A stretch of 64,000 nucleotides of DNA from Emiliania huxleyi CCMP1516 (Eukaryota > Haptophyta > Isochrysidales > Noelaerhabdaceae). The stretch spans positions 1,801,841-1,865,840 of the forward strand of contig NW_005198244.1 of the NCBI RefSeq assembly GCF_000372725.1, read 5' to 3'. The position numbers were made by a program, and so were the translations under genes. This document shows, one piece after another, positions 48,618 through 57,786 of the stretch. The number at the start of each line of letters is the position of its first letter. Position 1 is the first letter of the stretch. The notes beneath the pieces were generated by a model. That model did no database searches. It was not told the origin of the DNA and saw nothing but the letters and a program-made list of their open reading frames with translations.

Positions 48618-51600
48618 TTAGAGCTCACGGTGCTTGCGGGCGGCCTGCTGCTTACGATTGTGATTGGCAGCCTTCGCCTTATTCTGCTCCTTCCTGACGC
48701 GGTCCTTCGACACTTGCTCGCGGGAAGGCGGCCCGCGCGCGGGCTTGGGCGTGCCGCCTCCGCCACTACCGCCGCCACCGCCGCCACCGCCGCCCCGCCT
48801 GCTCCCATCGCCGCCATCGCCGCCGCCGCCACCACCGCTGCGCGCCGTTGCGGCGCCCGCCAGTGCCCCGGCATCGTCGCCCAACTCCTCCATCTCCTCC
48901 GCCGCTGAGAGCTCCTCGTACACGGCGGCGTATCCCCCGGACGTGTCGGCTGCCCCGCTGCGCGGGACTCGCTTGCCGCGCGCCTCGAGGCGCTTGGCGA
49001 GCAGCGCGGCGGAGGAGAGGAGCCGCGTGCGGTCGCGCGGAGCAACCTTGAGCCGCTCGCAGTCCGCGTCCGTCAGCGCCGCCGCCAGCTCGATCCGCAA
49101 AATGCCGTGGCTCCTCGCCGCGGCCTCGTACTGCTGCAGCCCGATCGCCCGCAGCCACTCGGCGGCGGTGCGCGGCAGCGGTGCGCTCTCGGCCGCCGCC
49201 CGATCTCCCGCCGCGCCGCCGCCACCGCCGCCGCCGTGCATCTCTGCGCGCAAGTGTGCCCTCGTCCACGCGGCGGCCGCCTATGGGAGGGTTCAGAGAA
49301 GATTCCGAGCAGGGGCCGAGAAGGCTCCGAGAGGTGTGATGCGGCGGCCGCCTCGTTCGCCTCGCGGTCGTCCGCCGACTCGTCGTGCGCGCGCATCCCG
49401 GGCCCCGAGGAGAGGAGGTCGTACCTACGCGGCAGAGGAGGCGGGTGAGGAGCCGCCATCGCCCCCCCCGCCGCCCGGCAGCAGAAGGGTGCGGCACGAG
49501 TCGTCGAGCTCGTCGTCGTACAGCGAAGCGGCACCTCCTGCAGGGGAGGCTCCACCAAGGCTCAGAATGGGCTCCGGCTCGCCGCCGGAAGAGCGAGGCG
49601 ACCGCGCCGCCGGCCGGCCGACCAATGGCGGCGCCCTTCGGCGCCACCGCCTGGCGCAGACCGAGCGGCTGCCGCTCCGCGCCCTTGCCTCCGCCGCGCC
49701 TCCCGCCCTTGCCAGCGGCGGCCGCAAGCCTTGGCGGCGGTGCGGGCGCGGTGGCCCGCACGGCCGCCGGTGCCGGCGGCGGCGCGCCCTGGCGCAGCGC
49801 CTCGGGGAGGCTGTCTGGGTCAAGCAGCGCGCTCACTGCGGCGGAGACATCGCCGCCGTAAAAGGCGATCGCCGCCTTGACACGCTCTTCGGGCACGTCC
49901 GGCAGCATCTCTCGCACCTGAGCGACAGCCGCAGCCTCCGCTGCGTCTGCGGCGGCGCGGCCGGGCGGCGGCGACGGGCCGCTGGACAGAGCGGAGGCGG
50001 AGGAGGCGGAGGCGGAGGCAGCGGAGGCGTTGGCGGCGGCGGCGGAGACCGAGGCGGCGGCCACGGGCCTCGCCGCGCCGCCGCCTCCCCGTCGCCTCGG
50101 CGCGTCAGCTGAGATGGGGACGGGCACGCAGAGCGCGCGGAGCCTCCTCGCCTGCGCGATGGCGGCCGCTCCGCCGCTCGCCTCGCGGGCGGCCGCACGC
50201 TCCTCGAGGGCGGAGCCGAGGGCGCCCGGCCCGGGCAGCCGCAGCAGCAGCTGCAGGAGGCTGCCCGCGCCGCCGCGCAGCGCGGAGGGGCGGAGGCTGC
50301 CGCCGCGCCGCGCCGCGCGCACCGCGACTGGGTCGAGCGTCACTCCCGCGCGCGAGTAGAGGTCGCTGGTGCCGGCGAGGCGGCCGCGCGGGTCGGCGAG
50401 CTGCTCGAGCGTCGCTAGGAGGGCGTCGTACTGCGCGCCCTCCGCTCGCGACAGCCCCGCGGCGGCGCCTCTGCCCCGCCCCCCTCCGCCGCGCGCGCCG
50501 CCCCTGGCTGCTGCTCCGCCCCTCGCCCCTGCTCCGCCCCTCGCCCCGCCCGCCCTGCCCCCGCCCGAGGCCCCGCCGCCCCGCCCCTCCTGCCCCCGCC
50601 CCTCCTGCCCGGGGAGGGGAGGAAGCGCGATCTCGACCAGCAAGCCGGCGACGCGGACGAGGTGCGCGACGGCGGCCAGCAGAGACTGCCGCGCCGCACT
50701 GCCCTGCGGGAGGATCGCGCGCAAGCACGGCGCCGCCGCCTCGACGGCGTACTGCACCGCAGTGAGCAGCCCGCGCCCGCCGAGCACACCGCCGCCCTCG
50801 CAGCGGCCCAGGACGGAGGCGGCGAGCTCGCCTCCCGCCGCGTGCAGAAACGCGTGCAGCGTGCCCGCGCAGTCGAGCGCCCACCGCGCCAGCCGGCCCG
50901 CCTGAGCGCAACCGTGTCACGCAAGTCTCGCGCAAGCCTCCGGCCTCGCTGCCGGCCGCTCGGGTGGGCGCATCTCGGCCGCGTCTCGGCTATGTCTCGG
51001 CTATATCTCGGCCGCATCTCGGCTGCGCATATCACGCCTCGGCGCTGTCTTGCGCAGAGGCGGAGCGCAGCTCGGCGGCAGAGGCGAACGGCAGCGACCA
51101 GACCTCGCGTGAGCCTGCAGGACAGGTCCGAGGGTCGGCTCCGAGGGGGCTCGGGCGAGGCTCCGACTGACCACGCCTCGCGCCGGCGCTGGGGGTGGAG
51201 GCGAGCGGGTCGGCGCCGGACGCCTGCGAGAGCGCCTCGGCGGCCGCCCCGATCGCCTCCGCCAGGTCGTCTGCGTAGCGAGGCTCGAGCCGGACGGCTG
51301 AGGCGAGCAGCCGGCGGGCGAGGGCCGGGTTGGAGAAGCCGAAGAGGGCGGAGGCGTCGAGCAGCTTCGGAGCGTCGAGCAGCCAGCGGTCGTACACGAG
51401 GGAGCTCCTACAGCCCAGGCCGCGCCGCCGCGTCTACACTGCCTCAGATATGTCTCGCCGAATCACGGCGACTCTCGGCGACTCTCGGCTATGCGAGCGC
51501 CAGTCGGCCGGCGGGAGAGCCGCAGCGCCTCCGTCCTTTTCAGGCGAGGCCAGCCGCAGCAGTACCCGCAGCAGGCAGGCCCGGAGCTGTCCCTCGCCGG

Positions 51601-51937
51601 GAGAGCCGTCGGCCTCATCAGCGCGCGGCGCCGACCGACCGAACCCGCGGGGAGAGAAGCGCAGCACGCCGTCGAGAAACTCGGACAGTGAGCGGTCGTG
51701 TAGGAGGCGCGACCAAAAGACGTGCATCGGCGCGCGAAGCAGCTGCTCGAGCGCGCGTACGGAGGCCTCCAGCGCCTCTGGCTCGAGCGGCGCGGCTTCG
51801 TCTGCGTCCGGCGGGAGGTACGGAGGCAGATCGAGCGGAGGACTTGTCCAGTGCTCGTCGATGGCGTTGACACGCCGCACGTTCGACGCATCGACCTGTA
51901 CGGCGAGCTGAGTGGAGAGGAGGGACGAGTCGGGCAT
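48618..51937 (-). CDS. ASCC2: ASCC2-like protein (CUE domain, plus SAM domain)
   Basis: Multi-exon. The N-terminal exon (ATG 51937, MPDSSLLSTQLAVQVDASNV) has NAIDEHWTSPPLDLPPYLP and FWSRLLHDRSLSEFLDGVLRF; the next, about 51410-51170, has YDRWLLDAPKLLDASALFGF. A long exon from about 50905 ends with a CUE domain (REMLPDVPEERVKAAIAFYG, near 49860-49930), which binds ubiquitin. Then come an acidic DDELDD segment, a SAM domain near 49060-49180 (AAEWLRAIGLQQYE) and a basic tail with NHNRKQQAARKHR, like the ASCC2 C-terminus. ASCC2 links K63 ubiquitin to the ASCC3 helicase in alkylation repair and ribosome quality control. The SAM domain is unusual for the family. Exon borders are approximate; introns hold CTCGG repeats. 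Confidence 0.75.
50960..51032 (-). repeat. Intronic CTCGGC-type array
   Basis: Seven units of CATCTCGGCCG/TATGTCTCGGC in an intron of the ASCC2-like gene; a smaller related array lies at 51445-51490 in another intron. Confidence 0.8.
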
Positions 51938-52004
51938 GGACAGGCTCCGCGAAAGCGCAAAGAATTTTACAATCTCGCACCACACGGGGCACGGGACTGG
52001 CCAG

Positions 52005-52445
52005 GGTGGGCGACGGCTAGCGCACCACACTCCTCTCCTTAAAATCCCTGTGTGGTGGCGGCGTGCCGTTCTCCCATCCCTCCCTTGGGTTGTGTGTTTT
52101 CTTTCTTTCTTTCTTTACGGGACTGGCTCGCACTGGCACTAGCACCGCAAAAGAATTTTGGAGAACTATTCGCACGACACTAGGGCAGAGGGTGAAACAG
52201 CAGGAGAGAGAACGAGGACGAGAGTGGGAAGAACGAGAGGTGGCATGAAGGTCGCTGCGAGAATTGGTGAGAAACTGCGAAGAGAGATAGGAATCATAGG
52301 AAGTGGTGGACGCCCGAGACGCGAGACGCCCGAGGGTGGGCGACGGCTAGCACCACACTCCTCTCCTTAAAATCCCTGTGTGGTGGCGGCGTGCCGTCCT
52401 CCCATCCCTCCCTTGCGCCTTGGGTTGTCTGTTTTCTTTCTTTCA
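52005..52445 (+). repeat. Two dispersed repeat family A copies
   Basis: A short copy (52005-52115) and a long copy (52140-52445) in tandem, both with GGTGGGCGACGGCTAGC, CTCCTTAAAATCCCTGTGTG, CCCATCCCTCCCTTG and a TTTCTTTC tract. The long copy aligns to 22815-23100. Confidence 0.8.
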
Positions 52446-53074
52446 CTAGGGCAAAAGAACTTTATCGCGAAAGAATAATTCGCCGCCCAATAGGGCGATG
52501 CCCCGCGCGCCTGACCCAGGCGCGAGAAACGAATCTGCGAGGCGTGGCCGCTCATGCGGCCCGATGGGGAGGAGCGGGGCGAGCCCCCTCCAACCCACCC
52601 GCGCTAGGTCTCGGGGGACGCAGGGGTCACTCCCGCGCGACCTCGGGAACTAGCCGGGGCAGTCGGAGAAGGGGCAACTCCGTGCACTGACGGTCGGCCG
52701 TCAGAAAACACGCCTCCGTGGCTCGGGTTACACCAATCCTCGCTACCCAACGCGGCCAAAGGATATCCACCTCGAGAACCTCGAGAGGGCGGGCGGCGGC
52801 GGCGGCAGAAAGAATATATAGAATTGTGCAAAACCATTTGGTCATACCTCTCAAGTCCTGCCTAGGCCCTAGCCCTAGGCTGTTGGTCCCGCGGGCTCCG
52901 GCCGCAAGCTGGCAGCTACCCAGCTGCTCGCGTAGGCGTATTCCTACGAATCATAGGCAGGGCGGCAGGGTCCCGACTTCACGCAGGCCTGCGGGAGGCA
53001 CCTCTATCGGGCCTCGACCGCCACGGCTTGCCCCCTGCTCTAAACGCGCCCCGCCACCTCGCCGGGCTCTCGCC
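52446..53074. other. Downstream of aquaporin, includes duplicated segment
   Basis: 52774-53107 is the partner of the inverted duplicate at 46482-46815. It includes a hairpin-like CTAGGCCCTAGCCCTAGGC. No gene. Confidence 0.6.
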
Positions 53075-53877
53075 TCACTCGCTCCCCATGAGCTTGAACG
53101 CCGCACCCGCGGCGGCACCGCCGAGCAGGGGTCCAGCCCAGTAGATCCACACGCTTGAAAAGTCGGCGGCGGCGGCCAATGGAAGCCCGGTGCCGACTGC
53201 CGGGTTGAAGGCGCCTCCCTGTGGGCGGAGGTCGGGTCTGAGCGCAACGAGAGGGCCCGAGCCGAGAACGGCGAGGGACACGCACCGAGATGCCGGCGGC
53301 AGCGAGGGCGGAGCAGGTGAGGGTCGCGCCAATGGCCAGGCCGAAGAACGAGTTGCCCTCCTGGTTCTTCGTCGTCGTCACGTTGAGGACGACGCTGCAG
53401 AGGGCAAAGGTGTAGATTGCCTCGGCCAGCAGCGCCTTGAGCGCCCCCGCGTCGGCGGCTGGGGCGGGGTAGCCTGGCTCGTCGGAGAGGATGTTCGACA
53501 CGAACGCGCCAGCGAATGCGCCTGCAAACTGGGCGAGGGCATAGTAGGCGGCGTTGGTGGCGTCCCCGAGCTTGCCGCGGAGGTAGACCGCGAGAGTGAC
53601 CGCCGGGTTGAAGTGGCCGCCACTGATGTGTCCAAACGCGTACACCATGATCATAAGCGTGCCGCCGACAGCAAACGGGGCCAGGTCGCCGGAGCACATC
53701 CCGATGTTGAGGGCGAGAAAGAAGGTGCCTAGGTCGTACATGGCGGTATATGGGCCTCGAGAGATGGGGAGATGTGGGGAGAGAATCCGCACCTAGGGCC
53801 TCGGCGAGCGCCTTGGTGGTGAGCTCCCTCTCGGGCTTGGCATCGTTAACAAGCAACGGGTCGGCGATCGCACGCAT
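53075..53877 (-). CDS. Aquaporin (MIP family)
   Basis: Three exons, 53877-53793, 53755-53286 and 53218-53075, give about 232 aa. Both NPA boxes are present: SGGHFNPAVTLAVY and GGAFNPAVGTGL, with six hydrophobic segments around them (LGTFFLALN, YYALAQFAGAFAGAF, AEAIYTFALCSVVLNV, WIYWAGPLLGGAAAG). Phase 1 and phase 0 splices rebuild the family order exactly; both introns are GT-AG. The residue two after the second NPA is Gly rather than Arg (NPAVG), so the selectivity filter looks non-classical and small solutes besides water may pass. The last 11 codons are duplicated at 46482. Confidence 0.9.
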
Positions 53878-54911
53878 TGCAGCAGTCAACGAAATTCGGC
53901 GGCGACTCCGACGAGTTTGGTGTTTCGGAGAGCCGTTCGGGGGGGAGAGATCGGGGACCCACCATTGCCGACTTGCACCCCGGTGCCCCCGTTCATTTTT
54001 ATAATTGCCGACTGCACTAGAGAAACGCACAACCCCGGACTGCACTCACAGAAAAACACAACCCCCCCCCCCCCCCCCCCCCCTCGATCTCGCGGCGAGA
54101 GCACGAGCGCGCCGTCCTCCGGCGACGCGCCGCCACGCTCTTCCTTAGGTCGTCCTCCGAGATATCGGTGCCGGACCGGCGGGGCGGGGGCGGGGCGGCG
54201 TCGGAGCAAGTGTCTCGGCCGTCGGTCGACGGAGCGGCGACCCGCGAGCACGCTTCGTCGGCGCCCGACGAGGGTGGTGCCGCTGTCGCTCTGCCGCGTG
54301 CGCAGGCGTGCGCAGGCGTGCCGAGGTCTCGCGACGGCACTCAGCCCGAGCCCCTCCGGGCGCTCGATCGTATGCTCGTGGAGGCGTCGCGCGGCCGCAG
54401 TCTTCGCAGCGGCGGCCGCCGCTGCGGTGGATGCGGGCCAGAAAGAAGGCCGCGCGCGCGGCCAGGGGCCAGGGCTGGCTCTGGCTCGGGCGAGGGCGAT
54501 CCCGGTTGTCCCTCCGCGGGCGCCTCTGGTCATGCCCGCTTGCTCGACGGCTGGGTTGTGCGTGCGCGCGACTCTCGAGTCGTCGGCGAGTAGTGTGCGC
54601 GGGCGGTGGGTGCCGTGGAGATTAGGGGAGACGTCGCTTTGAGCTGCGGGTAGCGGGACCGGGAGATGTTGGGAGATACAGACACGGCGGTACGGTGTCT
54701 GGAGTAACATCTCAGAGGTTGAGCAGCGCAGGGGGTGTGCACCTGCCCCCCCATCTCCGGTCCAACGAGTAGAAACATGTTTCCAAAAAGCAGCTACGCC
54801 CCGACACGACGACGAGACTCACTCCCCTGGTCGCACACGCTCCCCGACACTCGCAGCAAGCAGCAAGGATCGGGCGGGAGAGGAATTAGCTCAGAGAGAC
54901 ACGCACTCACA

Positions 54912-54990
<79 letters not shown>

Positions 54991-55104
54991 CGAGCGAGCG
55001 CGAGCGAGAGAGCGAGCGAGCGAGAGAGAGAGCGAGAGTACAGTACAGTGATCAACAGAGACCCCCACCCACACGCCGCGCAGTGTGGGAAGCGACGACG
55101 AGAC
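53878..55104. other. Intergenic with simple repeats
   Basis: A C26 tract at 54058-54084 and an (AC)n(AG)n microsatellite at about 54910-55040. GACGACGAGACTCACTCC and its following 50 bases occur twice (about 54808-54882 and 55091-55146), the second covering the end of the next gene. Long frames at 53917-54642 look compositional. Confidence 0.5.
54910..55040 (+). repeat. (CA)n(GA)n microsatellite
   Basis: About 18 CA units followed by about 20 GA units with scattered GAGCGAGC interruptions. Confidence 0.95.
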
Positions 55105-57435
55105 TCACTCCTCGCACTCGCAGCACGGATCCAACGGGAGGAACGAGGGGCCGCCCAGGCAGCCCCCGGGGCACGCGCAGCCGTTACGGTGCGCGTCCTG
55201 CCCGCCGCCCGGCATCGGCGCATCCTCCGCCGCCGCCGGGGCCGGCGGCTCGCCCGGGATTGGCGCGTCCGTCATCGGCGCGCCCGGCATCGGCGCGCCC
55301 GGTGGCGCGCCCGGCATCGGCGCATCGTCCGCCGCGGACCGCGGCGGCCCATGCGCCCCACAGTAGGGCACGGCCACGCCGGGCGTCGCCCGCAGGAACG
55401 CGGCAAAGGAGTCGTGGTCGAACGTGCCCTCCATGATGGCGAGCCGCGTCGCCGCGTGGGGCGGGCGGTTGATGGCGTCGACGACGACGACGCCCCACGC
55501 GTGCTTGACGGCGTCAGCCTGCTCGAGCCCGCGCAGCCACTCCGCCGCGTCCTTCGCGGTGCACTCGTTGTACGACGACGTGCGGGCGGCGAGCATGCGC
55601 CGCATCGCCAAGTAGTCGCAATCGCTGCAGCCGGCGCGCTGCACCACGGGCGGCAGCGTGTAGCGCGTCACGGCCGGGAGGTGCTGCGCCGGGAAGCAGA
55701 GGGCGTCGCTGCACGCCGGGCAAAGGGCCAGGTGGCGGAGCGCGAGCCCCGCGCGAGTGCGCCGCGAGTGCGCGAGAGCCGCCGCTAGGCGGCGGTAGCT
55801 CTCATAGAGAGCGCCTGCGGGCTGCTGCTCGCGCAGCGCCACCTCGAACGCGAACTTTGCGTCCGCGACGAGCTGCGGCGCGTGCGGCGCCTCGCCGTGC
55901 GCCTCTGCGTCCGCCTCGCGCAGCGTCAGCGCGACGCCGCGCCGCGCGCCGAGCAGCCGCGCGCGCGTCAGCCAATGCGACGGCCAGCACTGCGGCAGCA
56001 GCAGCTCCTGCTCATCGGCGCCGCGCCAGGGCTGCTGCTTGAGCTTTGGGTCGGCGCGCCATTGCGGCGGCTTGGGGAGGCACTGCCGGTACCACAGTAG
56101 CAAACGCGCGTCGAGCTGTTGCGTGGACAGCGAGTCCGGGTCGCACGAGAAGGCGTTCGGGTCAGCGTACGGGCCCTCCATCGCAGCGAGCTCGTAGTGC
56201 ATTTCAGCGCCCATGCTCGGCGGCCTGTGATCGCCGCCGTACGTCTGCAGGAGCCGCCGCACCTCGCGGACGATGGTCCTGTTGAAGGCGATGGTGATGT
56301 TGTCCTTCTCGACCGCCTCCGTCGCCTCCCCCTCGCCCAGCGGCTTGTCCGCCGTTTGGTACGCGTCCTTCGTCTCGACGGTGCCTCCGTCGGCCGCGTC
56401 GAGAACGCCCAGCAAGGCATCAGTGGCGATGGATAGCGTGCGCGCTGACGCCTCGCGAGCCGCCTCCCCCTCCCCCTCCTCCTCGCCGTCCTCCAGCTGC
56501 TCGAACAGCCGTGCAGCGGTCTTTCCTGCCTGCGCTCGCCGCACCGCGTTCAGCTCCTCCGCCGCCGCCGCGCCCTCCGAGGCCTCCGCCGCCGCCGCGG
56601 CGGCGGCGGCGGGCGACGGCGTCGCGGTGGCGGCGGCGGCAGCCGCAGCCTTGCTCTCCGCCCGCTTCGCCGCCTCCCGCAGCCTCTTGTGGCGCGTGGC
56701 GCGCGCGGTTTTGGCTTGCCCGGGTCGCTTGGGGTCAAACTCGATGGTCTCGATGCGCCAGCCGTCACGCGCGTATGCCTCGCCGAGCGCACGCGAGACC
56801 CTTGCCCACAGCTTGCACTCCGCCTCGACGTCGCCCTGGAAGTGTGGCACCCTGTGCCACGGCCGCTCCGGGTTGTCCTTCTCGAGCTCCCGGTCGTAAT
56901 CCTCGTGGCGCGCGGCAAGGACGGCGCGCCAGCGCTGCTCCGTCTGCGCAGGCCGGGGCCGCTCGACCATGAGCGCGTCCATCTCGACGTCCGCGTTCTC
57001 CTTCTCGCCGCCGCCGCCGGCGAGCGGCTTGCGCCGGCGCCGGCGGCCGGACGCCGCCGCCGGCGCAGGTGCGGGCGGAGTCGCGCGCCCCGTCTCGTTG
57101 TCGGGCGACTCCTCGCCGCCGGCGGCGTCGGGTGCGGCGACGTCGGCCTGCGAGTCGCGAGGGCGGCCTGCACCGGCGGCGGTCCGCAACGTCTCGCGGC
57201 GCGCCGCCAGCCACGCCGTGAATTCATGGGCGATGTCGCTGTCGTCGGGCGGCTGGTACAAGCTCGGCTGGATGTGGTCCATGAAGGCCTCCATCTCGGC
57301 CGCGGTCACGTCGTCGGGCGCGTCGACGGGCTGCAAGGCCGTGGACCGCACGGCGGGGCGGCTGCGCCAGGACTGGCGCGTCGCTGACGACGAGCCGAAG
57401 CAAAAAGGGCTGCACGACGGCAAGCCCGGCTGCAT
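55105..57435 (-). CDS. Large intronless protein of unknown function
   Basis: 776 aa from ATG 57435 (MQPGLPSCSPFC). Parts: N-terminal mixed region; a basic patch (SGRRRRRKPL); a Trp-rich segment (RWRAVLAARHEDYDRELEKD); an Ala/Lys coiled region (about 250-330); a well-folded-looking C-terminal half with ITIAFNRTIVREVRRLLQTY, LSTQQLDARLLLWYRQCLPK, a possible zinc site (CPACSDALCF and GCSDCDYL); a PMPGAP repeat; and a Cys-rich end (CPGGCLGG, CCECEE). No family recognised. The absence of introns over 2.3 kb is unlike most genes here and might mean a captured, viral or transposon gene. A hairpin lies 70 bases upstream of the start. Confidence 0.65.
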   Translation of the reverse strand: MQPGLPSCSPFCFGSSSATRQSWRSRPAVRSTALQPVDAPDDVTAAEMEAFMDHIQPSLYQPPDDSDIAHEFTAWLAARRETLRTAAGAGRPRDSQADVAAPDAAGGEESPDNETGRATPPAPAPAAASGRRRRRKPLAGGGGEKENADVEMDALMVERPRPAQTEQRWRAVLAARHEDYDRELEKDNPERPWHRVPHFQGDVEAECKLWARVSRALGEAYARDGWRIETIEFDPKRPGQAKTARATRHKRLREAAKRAESKAAAAAAATATPSPAAAAAAAAEASEGAAAAEELNAVRRAQAGKTAARLFEQLEDGEEEGEGEAAREASARTLSIATDALLGVLDAADGGTVETKDAYQTADKPLGEGEATEAVEKDNITIAFNRTIVREVRRLLQTYGGDHRPPSMGAEMHYELAAMEGPYADPNAFSCDPDSLSTQQLDARLLLWYRQCLPKPPQWRADPKLKQQPWRGADEQELLLPQCWPSHWLTRARLLGARRGVALTLREADAEAHGEAPHAPQLVADAKFAFEVALREQQPAGALYESYRRLAAALAHSRRTRAGLALRHLALCPACSDALCFPAQHLPAVTRYTLPPVVQRAGCSDCDYLAMRRMLAARTSSYNECTAKDAAEWLRGLEQADAVKHAWGVVVVDAINRPPHAATRLAIMEGTFDHDSFAAFLRATPGVAVPYCGAHGPPRSAADDAPMPGAPPGAPMPGAPMTDAPIPGEPPAPAAAEDAPMPGGGQDAHRNGCACPGGCLGGPSFLPLDPCCECEE

Positions 57436-57504
57436 TCTCGCGCCGGGACGGCGATCCTGGTCGAGCACGAGACGCCGCCTGCTTTTGCGGTCGTTTCTTT
57501 TCTT

Positions 57505-57529
57505 GATTCCGTTTGTTGCAAACGGAATC
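57505..57529. promoter_or_regulatory. Hairpin upstream of the large unknown ORF
   Basis: GATTCCGTTTG and CAAACGGAATC form an 11-bp stem around TTG. It sits in a locally AT-rich stretch (57480-57615) that is probably the promoter region for both flanking divergent genes. Confidence 0.75.
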
Positions 57530-57786
57530 AGTTGCAAAACCCTGAATAAAAAAACAAAACGCGAAAATCCCCTTTGCAGCCAAGCCTACCGGGCACCTAA
57601 TTGCGAAAAAGTAATTGTTGATCCGAGCGCGAACTCGCCGTCTGAGCCTAGCGCAGCGCGAGTTACAACGCGCTCGAGCGCGCCAGCCACCTCGCTGCCT
57701 CCACTCCAAACCCTCTCACCCACGGCGACGCTCTAGAGCGAACCCTTGGCGCCACTCGCGACGGTGCTCTGCGTCCGAGCGGCAGC

